A model generated the notes under the pieces. The model was not told the DNA's origin. It made no database searches and was given only the letters and a program-made list of their open reading frames with translations. From Tipula vernalis (taxonomy: Eukaryota > Arthropoda > Insecta > Diptera > Tipulidae), in the NCBI GenBank assembly GCA_958295665.1, contig OY282558.1, positions 116,674,838 through 116,738,837 on the forward strand: DNA of 64,000 bases, read 5' to 3'. A program made the position numbers and the translations under genes. Within the stretch, counting starts at the first letter, position 1. Each line of letters begins with the position of its first letter. Shown piece by piece: positions 1 to 12,200 of this stretch.

Positions 1-3
1 GCA

Positions 4-570
4 ATGAATTGTTGCACATACATATGTGCTATAAATGTAAGCGAAAGAACAATACGGCGAAGGTTAGAAGAAGCAGATCTTCATGCACGAAGACACGCCA
101 CGAGTTCAACACTTCTGTTACAACACAGGATTACTCGGGAAAATTGGTCTGAAACTTGTGCATCAAGATTTTTTTTGCGGACGACCTGGGTTGCGTTACT
201 CTCCATGTCCATATCTCCATCATCGCTATATTAACGAGATATTGTAAGAATATGTTGTTCCCTATGCACCATGTATACAGGCGATAATTTCGTGATAACC
301 TTATGTTAGTAGTGTCGTGAGTGATTCCTTAGCAGATGTAGATAATTCGTTCCAATTTGAATTCTATAGGACATATTGAGTTATATAGTACACTCTACAT
401 AGAAGAATTCGGCCTCGTTTTCCAGCTGCGAATACGATGGAACAACTCCGAAGCGTGATCTCAAAGGAATGTGGAAATATCGAACAGATTATTAAAAGTG
501 TGGGACGGAGGATGACAGCGGTTATTCAAGGAGGGTTGCAATATACGCTACTAAATATTTTTATTGGTTA
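4..570 (+). pseudogene. Decayed Tc1-like transposase, 3' two thirds
   Basis: The reading frame starting at 4 carries a helix-turn-helix stretch of Tc1-family type (VSERTIRRRLEEADLHARR) followed by an RITRENW segment, as in the DNA-binding half of Tc1/Tc3 transposases. Further on, fragments in shifted frames resemble the catalytic half: RYINEIL near 220-240, GDNFV near 281-295, and a C-terminal PAANTMEQLRSVI...RRMTAVI segment near 425-535. At least two frameshifts and several stops separate these pieces, so no active enzyme is encoded. The 5' end lies before or at the window edge. In the family the protein cuts and joins the transposon at TA sites. The identity rests on motif order, not on a database search. 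Confidence 0.75.
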
Positions 571-1020
571 ATTATAATTGTGTTTATGTTTCTGAAAATT
601 TAAATACAATTTTTAAAATTTGCCATTGTTTGGTTTTCGTTTGAAAATTCGAAAACCCTCAACCACCTGCTTAGAAACAGTAGGTCTAAAAAGACTAAAG
701 TATTGAAATCCTGTTAAAAATGATCAAAAATTAGGTGGGTCCAAAATCACTTTTCTCGTCGTTTCGAAAGTCCTTGAGTCTAATAAAGCAAAAAAATGTC
801 CCTCAGTCTGTCTGGATTTCTGGATATCTGTATGTCTGTACCCATGGTATCTCGAGAACGGCTTGTCCGATTTAGAATTTTTTTTTTGCCAATCTGTTTC
901 TATGGTCACGGCCGAGATTTGAAAAGCTTTTGGAACCTGTGCGTCAAGAAGGTCGGGTACGTGCCATATGAATTGACCCAAAATACCTGGATATAGAAAT
1001 ATTTACAAATTTTTTATGTA
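571..1020. other. Non-coding stretch, unrecognised
   Basis: AT-rich sequence with a slightly more GC-rich patch at 780-990 (a CTGTCTGGATTTCTGGATATCTG-like stretch) that is open on both strands. I recognise no protein in either frame, so it is treated as part of an unidentified repeat. Confidence 0.3.
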
Positions 1021-1290
1021 TGCTGGTTTGAATCTTGAGTTGGGTATTGAGTTTGGGGTTGATTTGAAGGTTAAGAGTTAAAGTTGAGTTGGAGTTGAGT
1101 TGTGGATGGATATAGGATATAGTGAGTTGTTGACCAATTTTTTTTTCATATTCTGGTTTGAGGAGTGAGTTTGGCTCGCGGTTTAGTTGAGGGTTAAGTT
1201 GGGTTCCGTTTTCGAGTTGAATTAGGGTTGATTTGCGGTTTAGTTGGGGTTGGATTAGGGCTTAGTGAGCAGTTGAGCAATCTACATATA
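1021..1290 (+). repeat. Degenerate G/T-rich minisatellite (TTGAGTTGGG-like)
   Basis: Irregular repetition of short units such as gagttg, ggttga and ttgggg across about 270 bp. A very similar tract lies at 2850-3170, on the other side of the mariner-like pseudogene. No coding content. Confidence 0.7.
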
Positions 1291-1828
1291 CCGGGCAATT
1301 TTTTTAACCTAATACACTCAAATATTTCGGAACATAACCACTCTACGAACAAAATGGTTAAGATCAAAATTTAATTATTCCGTGAGGGAAATCCATTACT
1401 GTTAAAATTAGTCAACCCCTCCCCTTGTAGGTGGGGCGGGGGGTTACTTTGAAACTAAAATATGAACCCCTATTTTTTATTGCACATTTGGGTTTTATGG
1501 CTAAAAAAACATTTTTTTCGATTCATGATAGATGTCGCTGTAATTGACGATATTCGATTTGTTTTCGATTTCGCCTACTGAAAACTTACGCAAGCGATTC
1601 TGCAATACGTCTGCAATAAAAATACCACGGTTTCATTTTAAATACTCGAAGTTAGTCTTAAACAATTTGTATTTCTTATATTTTCAATTACTGCAAATTG
1701 CTTCTCATTATCGTAACCCAGGAACATGCGATTAAATCGGCTTTAATTTGTTTTAAAAATACCGACTTAGTCCGAAGATTATTTCGAAAACAACAATACC
1801 TGTGTAAAGATATTAATACTACTTAAAA

Positions 1829-2700
1829 ATGGTGTATTTAACTGTACAAGAGAAAATTGAAATGATTCTGGTTTGTGGAGAAGCTAGCCGTAGTCTTGAT
1901 AATGCTGTCACTCTCTACGCTTCGCGTTTTCCAGATAGGATTTGGTCACGTGCGTCATTTCAGCGTACTGTCAAACAATTTATTACTAATGGAAGTATTC
2001 AACCGAAAAAAAGGACTCGTCCAGCAACACTTACCGGAAAAAATAATGTATTGGAAATTGATGTATTGGCTGCAGTAGCTCATAATCCTTATATTAGTGC
2101 ACGAGAAATAGCTAGAGTTTCCGGATTGTCCCAGACCAGTGCTTGGAAAATTTTAAAACGTCATCTTCATGGCGTTAATTTCTAAAATCGGGTAACTTTT
2201 GTCAGTGGGTACGTGAACAAATACAGTAAAACCCAAATTTTTTTCGTTATCTATTGTTCTCCGACGAGTCGTCTTTTATAAATCATGGAACGGTTAATCG
2301 CCAGAACCTACAATACTGAAGTGTTGAAAATCCGCACTGGCTTCGCCAAATTGAACATCAGCGTTTTTGGACTGTAAATATGTGGTGTGGAATAATTGGC
2401 AACCAACTCATCGACCCCCACATTATTGAAGGCAACTTGAATGGTCAAATGTACCGAGATATTTTGCAAAATGAACTGCCAACATTATTTGAAGACTTGA
2501 GCTTAGAAGTGTGACGGAACATGTGGTTTCAATATGATGGTTGTCCCGCACACTATTCGTTGGTAGCACGTGCAGTACTTGTGCGTGATTTCAATGGTCG
2601 CTGGACCGATCACCAGATCTTACTCCGCCAGATTTCTTTTTGTATGGGCCTATCTCAAAGACCAAGTTTACAAACAAAGGTACTCGAAAACTTTACACAA
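1829..2700 (+). pseudogene. Decayed mariner-like transposase with N-terminal HTH (DUF4817 type)
   Basis: The first frame (1829-2185, about 118 residues) has the N-terminal helix-turn-helix layout of a common insect transposase group: LTVQEKIEMILVCGEASRS, then the winged-helix-like segment ISAREIARVSGLSQTSAWKI. After a frameshift before 2254 the catalytic part continues in one frame: LFSDESSF near 2254 (first aspartate), MWCGIIGNQLIDPHIIEG near 2380, and the second acidic motif MWFQYDGCPAHYS at 2521. A further shift leads to SPDLTPPDFF near 2600-2640, the third acidic motif. Two in-frame TGA codons lie between the first two motifs. With all three acidic motifs in order, the identity as an IS630/Tc1/mariner-superfamily transposase is secure, but it is inactive. 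I could not fix terminal inverted repeats. Confidence 0.85.
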
Positions 2701-2722
2701 ATATTGTATATAAGAATTGTGT

Positions 2723-2845
2723 GATGGTGATGGTGGTACGATGATAATGATGGTATGATGGTATCATGGTATGATGGTATGATGGTATTATGGTATTATG
2801 GTATGAAGGTATGATGGTTATTGTATGATCGTATAATGGTATGTT
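2723..2845 (+). repeat. ATGGTATG microsatellite/minisatellite
   Basis: Tandem imperfect units of gatggt and gatggtat repeated across about 120 bp directly after the mariner-like pseudogene. Confidence 0.9.
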
Positions 2846-2849
2846 GTGC

Positions 2850-3170
2850 ATTGAGATTTGGTTCGAGCTAAATTGAGTTGAAGTTGAGTTAGGGTTTAGT
2901 TACTTGCATTGGGGTTAAATGAGTTGTTCGGTTGGGGAATTGTTTAAGAGTTGATTTGGAGTTAGGTTAAGGGTTAATTTCAAAGTTGATTTGGGGTTGA
3001 TTTGATGCTTGATTTGAGGGTTTGGTTAGCGGTTAATTTGGTGATTGGGTTAGAATTCTGTTGCGATTGAGATAGAGGTTCATTTATATATTGAGTTGAA
3101 GGATGAACTGAAGATTGACTTAAGAGATTCATTTTGGGATTAATGTGGGCAGTTGAATTAATCAAGACCG
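2850..3170 (+). repeat. Second degenerate G/T-rich minisatellite
   Basis: Same style of unit (gagttgaagttgagttaggg and variants) as the tract at 1021-1290. The open frame on the minus strand here is only the repeat read in reverse. Confidence 0.65.
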
Positions 3171-4159
3171 AAGTTCTCACTACCTTTTCCTAAGATTGTT
3201 TTCAATGACCTTGACATGGTTTTTGTTTCATGTTTCCATAGCTAATGTGGTTTTAAAAGAATTCACATATGAAAATTTACTTATAGGCCATGTTGTGAGG
3301 TAAGTAAAAAAAAGCTCAGCCACATAATTAGACAAATTATGCTCTTAATATTTTGTAAGATTGTTTTGAATGACCTTGAATTCGATGTTTATTTCATGTT
3401 TCTAATTAGTGCGTTTCAAAAGATAGTCGCATCAAAAAAAAAAATTCTTTTAGAGTGACCTGCCGGTGCATGTAGGCGAAAACGAGCCTAAATAATTTTG
3501 TAGAAAACTAATGGGAAAATACTTGGAAAAATACAACTTATCAGTTTTATAACAGAAAAGTTAATCTTCATTTTATTCATTTGATTCATTTCATTGTGTT
3601 TTGGCGAAACATACATAAGACTCCCACATTCCATCTTTGGAAGGGTGCGGCATGCGTAGAGGATAAATTTTTTTAATAAGAAAAGAATACCACGATTGGC
3701 CTGTAAAATGAAAATAAGGGGGGAAGTTCACGAATGACAACAACAAAGTATATGTCTCAGTTAAGTCAGTGGGTGCATAGTCTAGTCATTAAGGGACCTG
3801 TTAATTTACAAACTTCTCAGATGCTAGCATCTTGAAAACAATCAGATTTTGCTCGCTTCAAAGATCGATTCCTTCCAGGTGATGTTTTCTCTTTCACCGA
3901 GGTTTCGTCGATGTTGTCGATGGTGTTATTGCTTAAGGATTCGTTATGAAAATCCCACCGTTTGAGGAGAGGAATTAGCCTCAGCTTACAAAGAAACAGG
4001 CTAATACCAAACGATAGTGCAAAAACGTTCGGGGAACATGATTCTCAACTGTAATCTATAGATGTCAACTAATTGTGTTGTTCAAACAGTTCCCCAACTG
4101 CTTAATAATCCAGGTTTCACAATTCGAACCTTTAGCAAATTATATGTACCGCCAATTAG
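3171..4159. other. Non-coding, with one short direct repeat
   Basis: No gene is visible. Segments at about 3192-3255 and 3355-3420 are diverged direct copies sharing taagattgtttt, aatgaccttga and tttcatgttt, about 163 bp apart. Confidence 0.5.
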
Positions 4160-4925
4160 GACGGAACTTGTATAGTTCTTAACGGATTTTACTGGACTTT
4201 AACATATGCCATGAAAATGTAATTCTAAAGTAATTTTTAAATGAAGTGCTCGAATATGCCCAAGTATGATGGAATTGCCTATTTCTCAACCGATTATGAT
4301 GAAATTCGATAGGTATACTGGAAATCAGATTCTAAAATTTTTTTAATATGAAATCCTGGAATATGATCAATTAGGATATTTTTAGCCGATTATGATGAGT
4401 TTTGACGTTTTGAACGAACACAAGGAAATGTAGTCCAAAAATTATTTTTGGATAGGGTTGTGAGAAATATGTCAATATGGCTTATTTAATGTTGTCTGCT
4501 TAGGTTTTTTTGAGCCAGCCTAAACATAGTATTTTAATTCAAATTCGGTTAGAAACTTTTCTCGCTAATCCTTCCCTTTAAACTTTGGTTTATGTTTTCT
4601 GGGTATATGCTGTCAGAGCGGTAAGTTTTGCCATGTTTAAAAAAAAAAGTGTGAGGCGGACACGTACAACAGAATTGAGAACTTCTATAGTATACTGTCT
4701 CGGATTTAGATATATCATTTTAGAATCTCATTTCAATCGCAAATCTTGAATTTCATCACAATCAATTAAGAAATAGCTAAGTTCCATCCTACTTGCCCAT
4801 ATTCCAGACTTTATCCAAAAATCATTTTAAGATCCTGTTTCGATGGCATACATACTCGTATATCAAATTCCATTATAATCCGTTAAGAAATATATAAAGT
4901 CCATCCTCATCGACCATACATATAA
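4160..4925. repeat. Diverged ~115-120 bp tandem repeat in inverted arrays
   Basis: Units share cgattatgatgaaatt, gattctaaaat and ctggaatatg. About two to three units read on the plus strand at 4160-4450, and about two read on the minus strand at 4690-4925 (caatcaattaagaaatagct, attccagactttatcc and so on). The spacer 4450-4690 holds nothing I recognise. The identity between units is too low to call a recent satellite. Confidence 0.6.
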
Positions 4926-6796
4926 TTTGTTAAAGGTTGAATTTCAATTATAAAAAGTTCAATTTAAAGTGTAAAAGTTTTAATTCGAAGTGTAAAAACT
5001 GTATCAAAATTGCGGCCGCTATCCATAATCGATTCGGTTAACGAATTCTGACTGCCAACGACGACGATAGCATTATGTCATAGATCATTGCAAACAGTGT
5101 TACTGAGAGTCGTTTGCACCGATTTGTTCAAAAAAAGCAGCCCACTCAGCAGCAAGTGTCATTCCGAATCATGGACATTTCTACTGTTCCTCATTTCCCA
5201 AAAATCGGGCCTATTAGTCTATCATATTAGATGAAACTGTGTGCGGCTTACTATGGTGACCATGTGTACGTGAATCCGGATATAAGATCAAAGTTGGAGT
5301 AGAAGGCACATTTACACCAAATGACTTTAGGCAATTTAACCTCTACGTGTCAAATCCACTGTTAATCCATGTCAAATTGACATCGAGACACTCTATAAGC
5401 AAAGCATATCAGGCGTATGTTTGGTGTGATTCAACCCTAGCCACAATGCCCAAAGAATTAAAGGACTCTACTGCCAGTGATAGGGTACTATGGATATATG
5501 CTCGAACATTGGATCACATACAACACATATCACATCATATACTAGTGCCATCTGAGTTTTGAACCATCACTTTCCGGATGGTCTGCGGCTTGGCGAGACT
5601 TATGATAACGATGATGGAGATTAGGAATGACGAAATTACTGTTTGCAAATAATAAAAATGAAACACACGTAGGACAGCTATGAAGTGGTGGCATGTGTGC
5701 GGGTAGACCTAACTTACCTATCTTTCACATCTTTTTTGCGTCGCAACTTTAATACTTAGCAACCTACGTTTTTCCGCAGATTGCTTTATACCTCTTAAAA
5801 GTTCACGAGACGATCTATCTTAAGCCATCAGTGATTTTAACATCGTAACTTATCTTCAACCTATGATTTGTTCTGTTTTGTTTGGAGACTAAAGTCACTC
5901 CTAACTCTTTTACAGTTCACGTTTTCGTCCTACCTTCCGCAGTGGCCAAATCGAGGACGTACGGCTAAATGTCCGTTTTGCATATACCATCCGTACATTG
6001 CATTGATTCATGCCGGCCTAGAGTACTGACATGAATGGAGGGTCGGCCCATGGATTCTGCACTCTCAACAGGTTTAACAGTAATAGTTGCGTTCATCTTC
6101 GTCATTAATATTCGATAAATTAGCTAGCACAAAACTACCCAATTTATACGTCGTTATTTTCTCAATTGTTTCTAAACTAAAACGCTTTAATCGATTATTT
6201 TATTACGAGATCTTCTTTAAAAACCAACTGGTCCGTTCCTATTCTATGAAACCCAAATCCTAATTAAAATTAATTATTAATTTAAAAATCAGCCCATAAC
6301 TCCCTAAAAATAATTAAATTAGGCATCTAAATTGCAAAAGCAGCAAACTGTATCATATGTATTCCAGCATAATAATAAAAACAAAGCGGCTTCAATATTG
6401 TACAAGATACAGACACCTAAATATACTTAATAGTTTAATAGTGTTATATGCATATATGTATGATAAAGATAAAGACAACACAATTATAAAAACTACAAAT
6501 TCGGTCGATACCTGAAGATTCTGAAAGCTGAGACAGGTTTCACGGAAGCTCTTAAAATTCGAAATCGAAATTAATTTGTTATTTCTAAACTTTAATTACT
6601 TAAATAAAGTCGAATTTATTTAATTTGAAATTTGGAATTAAAATTATATTTATCTAAGTTTAAGAAACAAATTATAAAATAATAAGTAGAATAATATCTT
6701 TTAATAAATTCAACCAGAGACCATCTTCCAAAAACCACTACCGACAACCCTTCTCCCACCTCACCCCACCGTCCCTTAAACGAATTCTACTATTAA
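4926..6796. other. Non-coding or unrecognised stretch
   Basis: Contains one open frame at 5347-5562 (71 codons) and a moderately GC-rich patch at 5900-6080. Neither shows a family motif I know. The remainder is AT-rich. Confidence 0.3.
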
Positions 6797-7620
6797 GATT
6801 TTATATAATAAAACACCATATTTTCGTTTTGTCACTTTCTTTAACGTGATATTTATTTTATTTCAAATTGAATTTGAACTATTTTTTGTACCTACGTGAC
6901 TTGTGAATCTTCTTTCCCACTTTTTTTATTTGTTATTCTTAAATGGATGATACCGCCCTTTTTTTGTATATACCATCTGGTTCGTGCTTATGATAAAAAA
7001 CAGAGAAAGATCTGTTGACCACCTGTTGGTGTGTATGTGCAAAAGGGTATTAATTACGTTCCTTGTATATTTCCAGTTTTTCTAATCTATTCGTATTTAG
7101 TAATCCTTTTCGTATTCTCTGTAATACCTGTGAGTTTGTGTTGATGTTAGTTAATTATGTTTTTCTGTAGTCAAGTGTTGTGCATATTTCGAGTCGATTT
7201 TTGGTTTTCCGATTTCTTTTATGTGTTCTGTAAACCTAACTTCAAAACTTCTGCTTATATATTCCGGTGTCTATTGGTGTATTTATGTTACGTTGTTTGA
7301 GTCGATTCCCTAATTTGGTATTTATTTTAAATGCCATCTTGATCCATGTTTTTTAGCAGAAGGTATATACAAATAAGAAGGGCGGTACCACCCTTTTAGG
7401 AAAGAATAAAAAATTAACTAAGGGGGAAAGAAGATTCACAAGGCATGGAGACACAAAATAGGGTATAAAAGCAGTTTTTAGCATAATTTTAGTTAGTGTT
7501 TGTTAGAAATTTGATAAAGGAGTAACATCCGAAAGGATCGTAATTTCATTTTCGAATAAAATCAATATGACGTTAAAGAAAGTGACAAAACCAAAATATT
7601 GTGTTTTATTATATAAAATC
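6797..7620. mobile_element. Non-coding element with ~200-270 bp terminal inverted repeats
   Basis: The left arm (6797 to about 7001) and the reverse complement of the right arm (7350-7620) match in three blocks: gattttatataataaaacac through gtcactttctttaacgt, then tgtgaatcttctttccc, then taccgccctt through gtatatacc. The right arm carries about 65-75 extra bases between the first two blocks. The spacer 7002-7349 has no coding potential. It looks like a MITE or foldback-type DNA element. I did not find a convincing target-site duplication. Confidence 0.75.
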
Positions 7621-7778
7621 ATTTTGTTTGTGTTATTAGTCCACGAGTAAACAACAAATATGTCAACTATTAACTTTAAATTTAAATTTAAAATTTCAAT
7701 TTTAATATTTAAAATCTGGAACAATCTGTAGGTTAACAAATTTATTTAAGATTCAATTCCGCAGCAATGTTCTAGAAC

Positions 7779-8530
7779 CATCTGTTCCAGATCAACCTGT
7801 TTCACAAACAGTCGGTAATGCAGAATGCAATTTTTGCATCTGCTGTCACTTGCTTCCCATCATCTTTTTATTTATTATTCTCTTTTTCAATCAAATATAA
7901 TTTCACTAAATTTTAAAATTACAATGCACTGCAGAAAAGGAAACACTTCACTACACACCATCATTATTTTAGTAACTATTTCAAACCGCACTGGCACAGT
8001 AACTATTTCAGATTATTTATTTACCACCGCAAAAAATGATATTTAGCCATCGCCATCCAAGACATCAACAACTCAACCTCAATCGATTTTCGAAACAACT
8101 TTTTATAATTATTTTGTAGTTTGATTTCACCGAATTCCAAACACAACCTTTGGCCCCAACTGAAGACTGACTTAATTTATTGTATTTACATAATAATAAA
8201 AATCAGCTTGTTTGGTTTATGTTGCAGAAAACCTCAAACCACAGCTGATTGAGTATTTACTTACCATTCCAGTCATCCTCTTCCGTTCTCAAACTGTCGG
8301 TAATGCAGAATACAGTTTATGGATCTACTGTCACTCGCTTCCCACCATCTTTTTATTTATTACTTATCCTCTTTTTTTATTATCATTTTATTCACTGAAT
8401 TTATAATTTCAACGCACTTCTGATTAGAAAAACATATCATTAGACATATATAATTACTTACTACTATTACCCGCACTTACGAAGTTATTATTTTTCATCA
8501 CAAAAAACTATGTCTAGCCAGCGGAAAGTT
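7779..8530 (+). repeat. Diverged tandem duplication, ~485 bp period
   Basis: The block beginning near 7779 recurs near 8263. Both contain gtcggtaatgcagaat, ctgctgtcactcgcttccca (or its variant) and atctttttatttatta, followed by ttcac-rich sequence ending in ataattt. The offset is about 485 bases. No gene is evident. Confidence 0.7.
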
Positions 8531-8589
8531 GCTATTTCGAACGCTTCATCACCAATCGTAATCAGATGACGTAAAATTCCTTTAGTATC

Positions 8590-8672
8590 CCGCTCCTATA
8601 GGGATTCGAATCCGGTACCTCCCGATCCAAACGCGGCAGATTTAACCGCTGTGCCGTTTGGTCGGTATCTAC
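8590..8672 (-). repeat. tRNA-derived SINE head (A and B boxes)
   Basis: On the minus strand an A-box-like CGGCACAGCGG is followed by a B-box-like GATTCGAATCC, in the spacing and order of an internal RNA polymerase III promoter. The segment ends CGGGAGGTACCGGATTCGAA, as in tRNA-related SINE heads. A folded tRNA is not evident. The body would run toward lower coordinates, where its 3' end is unclear. A tRNA pseudogene is the alternative. Confidence 0.6.
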
Positions 8673-11260
8673 AAACTGTTTCGATTAAAAACGTGAGCCA
8701 TATTCCCATCATCCTATGAAACTCAAATGAAATGTTTATTACCCAGTTCAAAGTCTAATTTAATTTACCACAAGGTGGCGCCTATCCTCCTACAAGCCAT
8801 TTCCTATAGGTATTTTGGTAGGTATTTAGTGCCATTTTAACATTCGCGTTGATATGCTTATAACTTAAATTATTTAAGGATAAGGATTTAAGTTAGGAAA
8901 ATATTCATTATAAAAATTTTCATTTAAATTACTATATAAATTGTAACCGTTTATATGGCGGAATATACCTAAAAGAATTATTAAAAAATAAATAATTAAG
9001 CTATAAAAACCAGAAATTAATTTACTATGTAATTAAAGTTTTTTGAACAACTAAATTTTAAATTATTCCAATTTCCAATTCCATAACCAATAGAAAAAAA
9101 ATTAAAATTATCCATTTAACCTCAAGCGTCCATGGTACGATTCTAAAAAAAAAACTTTCACATCAATTATTGATATATTTTACGACAATTAACTTGTGTA
9201 TCACTAAAACTTAAATAATTTTATTTCATTAGCATTATTAACATCAAGCGAGCACCATTTAATCATCCCCGATATAGTTTACACCTAATAAATGACGGCT
9301 AGCAAATTTGCAAAAAGCTCCTTAAGCGGATTTAATGTGAGCAATGCGTTGAAACCAGATGCTGCTTCTGAATTAAATTTTCACGGTTGTCATAAATCGA
9401 TTTTTTATTAGCAATTTTAATTTATTTACAAATTGATTTGAATACCTTGGGACATTCTATAACATACAAAACGCAATACAAGCAAATTATATGAAAATAT
9501 GAACTTGTTTGCTAAAACCTCACCGCATAGCTCCTGAAGGCATTACTGGTAGGCAAATTAAGTGTAACGATTATATAATTTATACTAAATTATTTATAAA
9601 ATTTTGCGGAATAAAATTGTCAGTAATGAATTAAGCAGAAAGCAGTTGTTCAGAAAGTTGTAGGTTATTGTTCACATTTCATTCACATTTCAATTTCACC
9701 TTCTAGAGTTACCTATATTTTCGATTACGTATATCTCGTTATTCGAATTTCCAATTTTCGAGAACTATTTCACATTGTCGTATTTTCCAGATTAACAATA
9801 GAATATAGGATTGGTTCCACATATGTAATTGTATACCCCAGAAAAATAATTTTCACCACCACTTGTTCAATCTAACAGATACTAGCGATGTGGTGCTCAA
9901 ATGGCGGTAGTCGGCTGCAGGGGTTTAAAACCATATACAAACTAATATTGATACAAAGCAAACAAGTGCCAAATTTCAAATCAAAGCCAATCAACTTCGA
10001 CCAATTAACTCTTGATGGTAATGCACAAGATTCAAGTATAGATGATTATCAAAATTCATTGAATTTTTCCAATTAGTACAACTATTTCGCCATGCAACTG
10101 AATCGATCAAGCATTGGTTATATAATTTGGCATTCGAGACCATACATAAAATCACTATTGCATTGTATACAATTTAAAAATGAACCATCAACATGTCTGT
10201 CGTATTAAATTCGTTTCAATATTAATACAACAAACCATTCAACCATATTTTCGTTCGCTTTTCAAAATATTTTCAAAACATTTAGACATTTTCTTTCGTG
10301 TAGTACGATAAAAAATAAAAATTAGTTTTTTTAATTTAATAAAATTAATTTTGACATTTTGCTGATTTCTTTTTAATTAAATTTGAATTTTATGTGAAAG
10401 AAACTAAAATTTGTAAATTTATTTTTTTATTTAACAGAATTATGATAAACCGTGAAACATGCGTCTGTTTGATCATATGTTATATGTGTATGTGCGCTCG
10501 TACATTTACAATAAACCATATATACAAAAATAAACCCTTTGGGTATGTATTTTACACATAAATTCCTAAATATGTTTGCGCGGTTCTGGTATGTGATGTA
10601 AAGTTCATATGAGGTAATTAAGTTACTATGTAAAGCCTTAATATATAGTTTATGTTAATTTAAGTTTGTGCACAGTTGAAGGAAATTTGGTTTTATATGA
10701 TGATATCACAGCACTTTAGTGTCAATTAAATTATTGTAAGTCACTGTAATCAATTTTTAAATTTTTTTTTTTGCTCTTTTATATCATAAATCACTTTAGT
10801 ACAAAAACTTAAGAAACATGATTGCGGTCAAATTAACAATAATACTTTGCGGTGTGTGATGATGTAAACTGGCTTTAAAATGTACATATCTACAATAACA
10901 AAAAAAAAATGTGTTTTGATTTGGATTTGTTTGTCGAATGTGAGGTCTTTGGATTTAGTATAAAGAAATTTTTATCATATTTTATGGTTGTAATGAGATA
11001 AGATCTGTAACAAATTATGTTATAGGTAAATATCAAACGGATATAATTTTTGTTTGTAAAAACAAAAATTTTTAAAAAATGTTCCATCCTATAGGTTTAG
11101 GATATACGCCGCAACGGTCTGAGTTTCTAAAATCATATCTCGTAATCTTAACATTACGGTTACCACTCCTAAGAAAAAACATCTTAAGTAGTTTAGAAAT
11201 ATATAAACACCTTAACAGCAAGTTAAAGTGCTGGTGTTAAGCGGACTTTTTTCAACATTA
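8673..11260. other. AT-rich non-coding stretch
   Basis: No protein or RNA gene is supported. Short open frames (for example at 9292-9411 and 9888-10076) show no family motif. Confidence 0.4.
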
Positions 11261-11645
11261 TTCATACAATGAGGTGTTCGGCACTACAATCAACGCTTTG
11301 AGTAAAAATTCATAAATACCACCCCATATTATAATACCATACTGTAACTTGGCTTCAATTAAGCGGTACTAAACGCGCTGTAGAACAGAAACTGGACAAG
11401 GCATACGTAAAAGATAGAGCTTTCGTTTACAACCCTACATAAATAGCTGCAAATTTTCGATATCTTTGTGGAAAACAAATTTGGAATCTAAAGTAATTCC
11501 TAAATATTTAAACTGTTCAACAGAATCAATACATACAGAAGCGCTCAGACATCTAAAAACATGTGGTGTTACGTTCATTTTAAAATTAATACACTCTGAT
11601 GAATTATAGAGAATTTTCAGATTTGTGGTAACGTTATCAGATAAC

Positions 11646-12200
11646 TTAAAAAAATATAGCTTTAGTTTTCATACTCATAAACATGAAATGAAGATCTAAC
11701 CATTTCCCCAAAGAGATAATGTAATAATAATTCATCTGATCAGCAACCGATTTTAGGGAAGCACCCTTATAAGTAAGTGGAACATCATCAGCAAAAGCCA
11801 CGTTGTATCCATAGAGATCTAGATGGAACAACGAGTTGATATAAATTGAAAAGAGAATGGGATCCAGTACTGAGCCCTGTGGCACCACTCTAAGTTCACT
11901 ATATTAGTCACCAAAAAACAGGCATTGGCGATCCATAAAATTAAGGATACACTACAATTGTTGTTTATCGAACACTTTAAGGGAAGTTCAGTGCTGCAAC
12001 CATCAGAAAAATTGCCTTTCATTCATGAAAATTAAAAGTTTAGTTTTAACGAACTTTTCCAGAATTTTTGAAAAGACCGACAATAATGATATAGGGCGAT
12101 AGTTTGATATATCACTCGGATCCCCTTTCTTATATAAAGCAATAACAACTGCTGTATTGATGATACCATTGGTAAGACTTAAGTTAAATATGTGTGCCAA
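11646..12200 (-). pseudogene. Reverse transcriptase core of the CR1-like LINE, frameshifted
   Basis: Two overlapping frames carry the RT fingers and palm: GDPSDISNYRPISLLSVF on 12200-12003, then MVPQGSVLDPILFSIYIN and the catalytic AFADDVPLTYKGASL on 11888-11646. A frameshift near 11890-12010 separates them, and part of the palm (the LDIKKAFD-type motif) is damaged. In the intact family this domain copies the element RNA at a nicked target. This copy cannot encode a working enzyme. Confidence 0.8.

Noticed and set aside
724..996. Two overlapping open frames on opposite strands
   Set aside because: Neither contains a motif I know. A repeat fragment is more likely than a gene.
5347..5562. A 71-codon open frame
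   Set aside because: No recognised domain, no splice or context support, and the surroundings are transposon debris.
9292..9411. A 39-codon frame beginning ATGACGGCTAGC that looks slightly coding-like
   Set aside because: Too short and without homologue, splice partner or promoter evidence.
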